From: Mytilus galloprovincialis
Lineage: Eukaryota; Mollusca; Bivalvia; Mytilida; Mytilidae
DNA length: 64,000 nucleotides
Direction: 5' to 3'
Assembly: GCF_965363235.1 (NCBI RefSeq)
Contig: NC_134840.1
Coordinates: 61,337,793-61,401,792, forward strand
Each line of letters starts with the position of its first letter. Positions within the stretch are counted from its first letter, which is position 1. A program made the translations under genes and the position numbers. Shown in pieces: positions 52,759-61,269 of the stretch. Below the pieces are notes generated by a model that was not told where the DNA came from, searched no databases, and saw nothing but the letters and a program-made list of their open reading frames with translations.

Positions 52759-52767
52759 CTTACCAAG
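52759..52767. repeat. Right target-site duplication of the 3.25-kb foldback
   Basis: CTTACCAAG, the second copy. The 38 bp that follow, before the next element's duplication begins at 52797, are original flanking DNA and hold the in-frame TGA that precedes the ARMC5 start. Confidence 0.85.
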
Positions 52768-52805
52768 ATCTGACTGAAGCCCCCAAAATAGTCTCACTTA
52801 TTAGC

Positions 52806-54002
52806 GGGAGGGTCTAAAACGCGGAAGTGGAAAACGCGGAAGTAAAAATTGGGTCTACTATAACTAATATCTCTGGAACCTCTAAAGCTAGATTGACAAA
52901 TAAAACTGATTTTGAAAGCTAATATAATAGACTATTAGATCAAATTAAAACATAATATATTTAGATATGCTTTTTTACCGAAAAGTTGACCGGAAGTCTT
53001 TCTTAGCGTGACTCTGGCAACACATTTTTGAACATTAAAACTTAATTTCCTGAAAAATCATATAACCCGGTCAAAATCTGTAAATTGATTGTTAAAGAAA
53101 ATTTAGTGAATAATAATATGATATAAAGAAAAATATGAATACATTACGTAAAAAGGGTAAAAAGTTGACCGGAAGTCACCCTTGTATAGAAATGATGAAG
53201 TAAAATTTTCAACTTTGAACTAAAATTCACAAAAAAATAAAGAGGCCGGTCAAAATCAAGAACATGATTCTGAAAGACAATTTAATGACAAATAATATGA
53301 TATAAAGAAAAATATAAATACATTACGTAAAAAGGGTAAAAAATTGACCGGAAGTCACCCTAGTATCTATAATACTAAAATTACGAGGTCCAATTTGTCA
53401 GCCGTCATCACGTAAAAACGACGAATCAAAGAATTCAAATTTATATATAACTAATATAGTACAAAGGTGTAGATTAAAAATTACACCACTCCAGGCCCTT
53501 TTGTTTTCCACGTAATTAATATTGCCAATAATTAAGAAGTTCCGGGTCGAGTCCGATACCAATACCAATAGTATTCAGGATTAATATGCTATATAGTATT
53601 ACACGGGTCATAATCACAGGGTTGACACTACTTAATTGTCAAATTGTTACTTATTGTAGTATTTTAATCAGTTAGACTTTCTAAGATAACAATACGAATA
53701 ATAAAATCTGGACTAAAATAAGGCGTATAGGTACAGTTTTCAATTTGTTAGCGAGTTATATGCTTTTTCGTGAATTTAAGTTTTAATATTCAAAAATGTG
53801 TTGCCAGAGTCGCACTAAGAAAGACTTCCGGTCAACTTTTCGGTAAAATAACATATTCAAATATATATTTTAAATGTTATCTTATAGACTATTATATAAG
53901 CTTTCAAAATCAGTTTTATTTATTAATTTAGCTTTAGCGGTTCCAGAGATATTAGTTATTTTTCACTTCCGCGTTTTCCACTTCCGCGTTTTAGACCTTC
54001 CC
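52806..54002. mobile_element. 1.2-kb sister foldback element
   Basis: The ends GGGAGGGTCTAAAACGCGG and CCGCGTTTTAGACCTTCCC share the terminus of the neighbouring 3.25-kb element. The flanking duplication is CTTATTAGC (52797-52805 and 54003-54011). The arms are about 250 bp, with GCGGAAGTGGAAAACGCGG near each end. Inside, GTTGACCGGAAGTC recurs at 52985, 53164 and 53343 (spacing 179 bp). A separate repeat is nested at about 53368-53690. No gene. Confidence 0.88.
53368..53690 (+). mobile_element. Dispersed repeat nested in the 1.2-kb foldback
   Basis: It begins TATCTATAATACTAAAATTA, includes GGTCCAATTTGTCAGCCGTC and TTCCACGTAATTAATATTGC and ends CTTTCTAAGATAAC. The same sequence, inverted and interrupted, is at 35.29-35.96 kb. 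Its position between arm and arm shows that it entered after, or travelled within, the foldback. Confidence 0.7.
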
Positions 54003-54008
54003 CTTATT

Positions 54009-54062
54009 AGCGACAAGAAGAAACATATTAGCGACAAGAATCTATTTAGCGACAAGAAAACA
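54009..54062 (+). repeat. Short direct repeats AGCGACAAGAA
   Basis: TTAGCGACAAGAA occurs three times with spacings of about 22 and 18 bp, immediately beside the right target duplication of the 1.2-kb foldback. A diverged unit (AACGACAAGAA) lies at about 54139. Confidence 0.6.
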
Positions 54063-54799
54063 TTTTTTTCTTTTATATTAGAATTACTTATTCCAAATAA
54101 TTTAAAATATTAAAAAAATATGCAAAAGAAAACAATTTCAACGACAAGAAAGTTAATATTCATAGAAAAAAAATGAAACAGATCTAATTCAGTTACTACA
54201 TGTATTTACATGATATTTTATTATGTATAACTGAGACTACTATAACACATATAGTAGTCTCAGTGTATAACCAGAATATATGTCTCTGGTATAACACAGC
54301 AAGTTTTACGTTTACCCTGTCGTATTATCATGATATTACTTTTACTTGCGTTTTAGAACAATAACTGTATTTATCTTATAATTTGTTTTTAAAACTATCT
54401 TTCAGTTTGTACAATCTAAACAAACTTGCAAAATGCATTATTTGTGCATCATTGTCCAGAAAATACATACACAAATTGTGAAATACAAAGAACTGAAATC
54501 AAACAAGAGGAAAACATAACTAAAATGTGAATATTTGTCATCATTTAACGATATTTATCATGTTTATGCATATTTGTCGATTGAAGATTAAAGAAAATCA
54601 ATGACAATCTTGAGTTTTCAACTGGTGTTCGCTATTTATACTGATTGTATATTCTGGCGCATGTTATTGTATAGTCTGACGCGTGTACAAAGTTGAAGGT
54701 GTTAATTGGATGTTATTGCAGCAATAAAACAAGGGGCACGCGCCTAGTTAATCTCATTTGATGTTCTACATATTGTATTACCTTAGGGTGAAGCCACAA

Positions 54800-54841
54800 C
54801 TAACGTTGGTCCTATCTGGAAAAAATAATTGTACAGTTAGA
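54800..54841 (+). repeat. Left 42-bp direct repeat bracketing the LINE
   Basis: CTAACGTTGGTCCTATCTGG followed by A-rich sequence and TAATTGTACAGTTAGA. The partner at 60316-60357 differs at two positions. The pair fits a long target duplication made by the minus-strand LINE. Confidence 0.6.
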
Positions 54842-54865
54842 CAATAGACAATACTGTATTAATAA

Positions 54866-56963
54866 CACGGCCGACACTCGGCTAACCGTGAGATTGGTCG
54901 GTTAATCTATATTGAGTATACGGCTATATGGGCGACTGGTCTGTTAATCGGGTTGGTTATACGTCTGTTAAGAGTAAAACGCTTAATTTAATGTTAAACT
55001 CTATTAAATATGCAGATTTTTGGCATGTTATAAGAACCAAATCAAAAAAAGAAAAGTGTCTGACAAAATGATATCTATCATAGAACATTTTGCACTTGTA
55101 AAAACATTTCTTAGTCTGCACAGTTTTCAATAAAACTAAAAGGCGTCGCGCAAGTATGTAGTATTTATGCTTATACACATAGCAATTTTTTTAATAAAAG
55201 GCGAAACAAACAAATTTAGATATCATTTAAAGGACAAACAATAGTACTGTGGTTCTAAAAAATAAATTGACATTAGTAAATATTTCATAATTGTTAAAAA
55301 AAACGTGAATAATACCACGTTTTAGTGAAAATTATGGGAATAAAGTCTGTTAATGGGTTGGACAATTGAAATTGTGTCAGTTAAGAGTTATTTAGCCACG
55401 ACAATAATTTTGCTACCTTTATATTTTCCCCTTGAAAAATTTAGGAATGAGATGTTCCTGAGTAAACAAAAATGACAATACGGTGCCACAGTATCCTAGA
55501 AAGAGCATTTTATTTTGACTTTCTTTGCATTTTATTGAAGGGTGTGTCACTTCAATATAGCGTGATATGGATTGGCCTCTGGAATATGCATGAATTTTTT
55601 ATTGACGTTTTCAATCAGCCTTAATTTTTGTGTCTGTACGAAGTAGCACGTTCTCAATTCCGACTGAAAGTGTCTTTCTAATACAACACAGCGTACATAT
55701 AACGTGTTCTCGTTCACATATGAACATGATATTTGTCACTGGACGTTAAACCCTAATTCGTCAGCATCATCCAATTGGTTCTTTTCTTCTATTACTTAAT
55801 CATATGTTGTTTACAAATCTCTCTAAAGAAGTAATTGGAAAGGAGCGAATGCAGCTACATTTGGTTATTTTAAGTTTCAAAACATTTTATTCCGTTAGTT
55901 CCTTTCTACATAAGTGCAGAGGAGAACTACAGTTGACTATGGTGGCCGGTGAAGTCCATATCGCGTTTTCGCGGTTTCGCCTTTCATATTCTATAGGGCG
56001 AAAACGTGAAATCGCGAAAAAGCGAAATCGCGAAGTCGAAAACGCGGAAACGCAAAGTCGAAAACGAGAAATCGGTTTCGCGTTTTCGCGTTTTCGACTT
56101 CGCAATTTGGCGTTTTCGCCATATAACATATGTAAGGTGAAAACGCTAAAACGCAAAATGGCATTAACCTGCCACCATAGTTGTCCGCATGTAAACTTCT
56201 AGAATTTGTCACCAATATAAGTACATCGCAATCCGTTACTGTTTCAACAGCCATCGGTGTTTCATGTGTGTATTATTAAACAAGTATTATTTTTCTATCG
56301 TTTTTAGCAATGTATCACTCTCTACTGTCCTTATATATTATTCTATATTCTGCGTTTCCATCCAGATTCTCGTGTATACCATGAGGATCCGGATTGGGGT
56401 TATTGTTTATTTCTGTATTCTTTAAATTGTTATGTAATTTTTTTCTACATGTTTCATTGCTCATGTGTTGTTTTCGTATATTTTAGCCGCTCGTCTTGAG
56501 CCTACTCATTTGATCCGATAACACCCCATATAGCAATAAAATTATACTTTTATTGCCATTCATAATTCTTAACAGACCAATTAACAGACCGGGTTGTATA
56601 CATCCGACCCATTAACAGACCAGGTTTTAAACAAAGATTGATTAATGTCACCAAAATACAGATTTTCGTGTAGATATTCACACAATGATATCAATATGGT
56701 TAACAAACATAATGCCTTTCTTTTTTCGATGTTCAAAATATTGAATGCAAGTAAATTTAAACAATGTGTCATTTTGTGTACATTTTATGTGTGTAAAATG
56801 TGTATAAATTTATTGATGAGTAACCCGCCTTTTCAATTTATAGATCGATAACACCTGATTAACAGACTTTAGCCAACCCGATTAACAGACCAACCGCCGA
56901 TATAGCCGCATATTCAATATAGATTAACCGACCAATCTCTCGGTTAGCCGAGTGTCGGCCGTG
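54866..56963. mobile_element. 2.1-kb TIR element with about 95-bp terminal inverted repeats
   Basis: The ends CACGGCCGACACTCGGCTAA and TTAGCCGAGTGTCGGCCGTG continue as inverted repeats for about 95 bp with scattered mismatches (TTGGTCGGTTAATCTATATT, GGTCTGTTAATCGGGTTGG). AATAA flanks both sides (54861-54865 and 56964-56968). The interior has no transposase that I can recognise. A GCGAAAACG-rich element is nested at 55936-56181. It sits near the 3' end of the minus-strand LINE. Confidence 0.85.
55936..56181. repeat. CGCGAAAACG-rich palindromic element
   Basis: It is bounded by ACTATGGTGGC and GCCACCATAGT. The interior is almost entirely built from GCGAAAACG, CGCGTTTTCG and TTTCGCG words in both orientations, so reading frames are open on both strands. 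These frames are composition artefacts. Its CpG density is far above the surroundings. Confidence 0.75.
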
Positions 56964-57129
56964 AATAAACCTCAGACACATAGGTGTACAAGAGGACATC
57001 ATATATACAAGTATACACATGTTTATGCTCAATATATTTACACTAAACAGAATAATGCATGCATACATGGTAACATATAGCAAAATGTCAATTTACACAT
57101 TACCATAATATTCAACTAAAAAAGACAAA

Positions 57130-60100
57130 CATAAATCATAAGTATCGTGTAAGTATTTTTAAAAATATTGCTAAGTTTTTGTAAAGTTCTACATGACAGA
57201 ATGTTAAAAGCTGTATAAATTTGTACTCCGTTGGATTTGCAGTATAATATTGTGGCATATATTTATTTCTAAGCAGTTTTATTTCCTGTTTTTGACATTT
57301 GAAAAGATAATGAAATTCATCTCCTATACCATTTCAACAGAAATGACAAATTCGCGCATTTTTTGGTATTCCAGACCATCTTCCAGTTTCTACAGGAAAT
57401 TCCTGTTTGTAATCTGAATAAAATGAACCTCTTGAAGAGTTATTCATTTGTGAAAACCAATGTTGGATAAATTGATCCTTCAGTTTTTGTGAAATAATGT
57501 TCTTTAAACCCAATTTATCCAATGGAAGTTGATTTTGCCAAATAAAACTAATTCCATTTTCGTCAAATATGGATTTAACGTACGTAATCCATTTAAATTT
57601 TGTGGGGTATTGAAAATGTAATTTGAGTATTAATTTATACATAATTGAAGATAACTTGTTATTCTCCAATAATAAACTATTCCAAAAACAACACCATTTT
57701 ACGTTTAACAATAGTTTCCAAAGGGAATCTTCCGAGTTCCCCATACACCATATAATTTGGTGTACTGCTTCTTAATTTTAAGATGTTTTTGCAAAATTGA
57801 AAGTGTATTTTCTCTAGGCTATCTTTACTTTCAAATCCCCATACCTCTGAAGCATATAATAAAACAGGACTAACCAATGAGTCAAAAAGTTTTAGCTGCA
57901 AATCGATGGGAATACATATATTTTTTATTTTTCGGTATAAAGCATACAAGGATTTCTGTGCTTGATCATGATTTTTTTTCGTGCAGTACAAAAGCTACCG
58001 TTGTAATTGAAAAGTAACCAAAGGTAGAAGTAGGAATCAACTATTTCAATGTTTTCTCCATATATCATAAAATTCGGATTTCTTTTTACTAAAAATCACT
58101 GCTTTAGTTTTGCTTGTGTTAATCTTAAATTTCCATTTTTTACAATATTCTTCAAAACATACAAGGGTTTTTTGTAATCCTTCTGCACTTTCAGACAATA
58201 GCACAGTATCATCTGCGTACAATATAAGAAACAATTTAACATACATTTGTAATGATTCCAAGCACATATTTGAAATATTATCTAGACTTTCTATATTATT
58301 TTCAACAAAATAACTTTCTAGATCATTTAGGAACAAAGAAAATAAAAAAGGTGATAAATTTTCACCTTGTTTTACTCCTATGTGAGATATAAAAAATTCG
58401 GAAAATTCATTTCCTTTCTTGACACATGTTTTTATATTTTGGTACATATTATATATCACATTAAATATTTTACCTTTAATGTTTGATTTTTGCATTTTTT
58501 GCCACAATCCTGATCTCCATACAGTGTCAAAAGCGCTTTTAAAGTCTATAAAAGTGCAAATTAGCTTTTTAACAAATGAAAAATATATAGTAATTAAAGA
58601 GTACAATACAAATATATTATCAACAGTAGAGAAGTTTTACTAAAGCATGCATTCAATGTGATTCCTCTGTACATTTCGAGATCAATTCTTGATCCTTTAT
58701 TTTTAAATATAGTAATCATGATTCTTTATATATTCATTTAAAATTTCATCACTGCCTGAAGCTTTGCCATTTTTTAAATTCGTAACAACCTTTATAAAAA
58801 CATTTACTAAATTTTATCATCGGTATAAGGACATCATTCGTAAATATAGCTCAACAGACAGACTTCTTATACGTTCAGCTATTTCACATCCAATTTTTTA
58901 TGGAAATATTCTTTATAAAGCACAAAGGTGTCAGTATTCACCTCAAAAATTAACAAAACCTTTGAATAGACTTATTAAGAAGGGATATAGTTACGATACT
59001 GTTGTCAGGTCATTAAAGATTGCATATTTTAGCGTTAATATTGCTTCACTTATAGGGTCTTTGCATCGGAACTAAACACATAACACGGGTTATGTTCTTC
59101 TCATATATGTTACATGATGGTATGATACTAAACCCCTAACGGGAAGGATTGTGCCTGATGTTCATATGATGAAATCATAATCTTTTAGTCAATTTAATTG
59201 AAGTCTGGAGCTGGCATTCAGTTAACTGCTAGTAGTCTGTTGTTATTTATGTATTATTGTCATTTTGTTTATTTTCTTTGGTTACATCTACTGACATCAG
59301 ACTCGGACTTCTCTTGAACTGAATTGTAATGTGCGTATTGTTATGCGTTTACTTTTCTACATTGGCTAGAGGTATAGGGGAAGGGTTGAGATCTCACAAA
59401 CATGTTTAACCCCGCCGCATCTTTGCGTCTGTCCCAAGTCAGGAGCCTCTGGCCTTTGTTAGTCTTGTATTATTTTAATTTTAGTTTCTTGTGTACAATT
59501 TGGAAATTAGTATGGCGTTCATTATCACTGAACTAGTATATATTTGTTTAGGGTTCAGCTGAAGGACCTCTCCGGGTGAGGGAATTTCTCGCTACATTGA
59601 AGACCTGTTGGTGACCTTCTGCTGTTGTTTTTTTCTATGGTCGGGTTGTTGTCTCTTTGGCACATTCCCCATTTCCATTCTCAATTTTATTTATAATTTC
59701 ATCTTCGGTTACTGGACAATTTAAAAATAACTCAACATCATCTGATAAGGTATCAAAGTCAAAATCTTGTTCGAAGCCATTTTCTGGCTCGACATTTTCA
59801 TTTAGGATTTTAAAATGATCATACAATGCTTTTAGAGATATATCGTCATGGACATCCTTTTTTTTTTACTATCATTTAGATTATTAAGGATTTTCCATAG
59901 AGCTTTTGTATCCTTTTTAGAAATGTTACGTAACTCATCAGCAGCCTTCTGTTGATAGTTTGTAAAAGCTTTATTTAATGTTATTTTATGTTCTTTACTA
60001 GCTTGTCTCATTTTACGTCTGTTTTCAGCTTTTTTCAAAAAACTATAACTCTTTCGAGCTTTATGAAATTTTTTTCTACTCATCGAGCATTTTCTATTAA

Positions 60101-60315
60101 ACCAAGGTTTAGAATTTTCATGTTTGTAAAAATGTTTATGCTTTTTAGTTTTCCCAAAAGTTTTTGCGACCGCATTTTAAAATTTTTTGCTGATATCTAA
60201 AACTATATTGTTTATATCATTTTGAGTTGCATCATTATTTACGGACAATTCGTCCAGTTTATTCATAACAGTGGCCAAAATACCTTCGGGATCACTATGA
60301 ATTCGATCCACGTAT
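57130..60315 (-). pseudogene. 5'-truncated, interrupted non-LTR retrotransposon (LINE) reverse transcriptase
   Basis: Read on the minus strand. 59640-60180 carries the linker before the polymerase (KPWFNRKC-like start, then LWKILNNLND, CPVTEDEIINKI). After an insertion it resumes with GKASGSDEILNEY (about 58765), TFIDFKSAFDTVW, the motif GVKQGENLSPFLFSLFLND and the catalytic LYADD (about 58200). The thumb-like part VSPVLLYASEVWG (about 57850) and GELGRFPLE follow. It closes at 57350-57130 with RICHFC, one stop, and GDEFHYLFKCQ. Several frameshifts and stops are visible, so it is dead. No endonuclease domain is present; the copy is truncated at 60315. Confidence 0.88.
58777..59690 (+). mobile_element. 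Plus-strand retroelement fragment inserted in the LINE
   Basis: An open frame from 58764 to 59075 ends a polymerase-like C-terminus (FYHRYKDIIRKYSSTDRLLI, ISHPIFYGNILYKA, LIKKGYSYDTVVRSLK). The family is not firmly recognised. About 300 bp of 3' DNA and the dispersed tail (59350-59690, ending CCATTTCCATTCTCAATTTT) follow. Removing the insert restores the LINE frame from INKI to NGKASGSDE. The fragment shows which kind of element the short tail copies come from. Confidence 0.7.
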
Positions 60316-60357
60316 CTAACATTGGTCCTATCTGGAAAAATTAATTGTACAGTTAGA
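60316..60357 (+). repeat. Right 42-bp direct repeat bracketing the LINE
   Basis: CTAACATTGGTCCTATCTGG and TTAATTGTACAGTTAGA, the second copy. It lies at the 5'-truncation point of the LINE. Confidence 0.6.
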
Positions 60358-60981
60358 AAGGAAATATTTCCATGTTTTTGTTATAAAATATCTATATTAA
60401 ACCATCGAGAGGACGGACTGGTTAAAAACATTTTTCAAAGCTGTCGTCTCAAAGTTCATATTGATTATATATTGAAGTGTTTAGGCTTTTTTTAATGCTA
60501 GTTTAATGCTTGCAGAAGACTACATTGCATGTCAAAATTTGCCCTGTACACAGTTTGAGGTGTGGTGATGCTTATTGCAATAATTTCATGATTTTGTCCT
60601 GTAACATCAAGACTATTTACAAACCTTATGGTGACTGATTCGAAACAGTGTTTTGTAACTGCAGAGATAAAATTGGGTATATCATTTATATTTTGTTGAT
60701 GTACACCTGGGCCTCTTTTGCTATAAGATATTCTCTAATTCAATGGAAATTTAACCCTTTCCGAACCCATTGTATAAAAAAGTTTAATCAACGTGTGGTT
60801 GCCGGTGATCTCAAAAGATCATTGGATGATTATAAGGGTCATAACCTATTTAGCTAACTGGATGAATCAAAATATGCTAACAGGTGTTAATGGAATTGAT
60901 AACTTCGTGGAATGTGAAAGGCACTCGAAGGGGATTTTCGTTTAACAAAAAAAGAAAATTCGTTTTTTAATCATTAGAGAA
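60358..60981. other. Short spacer, nothing recognised
   Basis: Between the LINE and the MITE at 60982. A small frame at 60648-60857 ends KKFNQRVVAGDLKRSLDDYK. I cannot assign it and treat it as chance or an old mobile fragment. Confidence 0.4.
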
Positions 60982-61127
60982 ACAGATTCTTACATAGATA
61001 CTCGCGGATTATCGGATTTATCCAATCTCAATAGCTAAATTATAGGCTCGGACTTTAAATTTGATAATTTAACTATCTCGATTGGATAAATCAGATAATC
61101 CACTGGTACCAATGTTAGAATCTATAT
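60982..61127. mobile_element. About 146-bp MITE with about 45-bp inverted ends
   Basis: GGATTATCGGATTTATCCAA (61006) pairs with TTGGATAAATCAGATAATCC (61082) with one mismatch. The pairing continues outward more weakly to CAGATTCT and AGAATCT. Confidence 0.7.
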
Positions 61128-61269
61128 TTGTAGCTGAAGCACTCTTGTTTTATCTCATCTACAAACATTGTTCTTCAGAAAATATTTCTCTCTATTATTT
61201 AAGAAAATAAGGAAATATTTCAAAGGCAAATAATATATATTTGACATAAAAAAAAAAAAACTTTCTAGC

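Noticed and set aside
55804-56254. Three overlapping open frames (132, 89 and 87 codons) on both strands
   Set aside because: All lie over the GCGAAAACG-rich repeat. Openness on both strands is explained by the repeated words.
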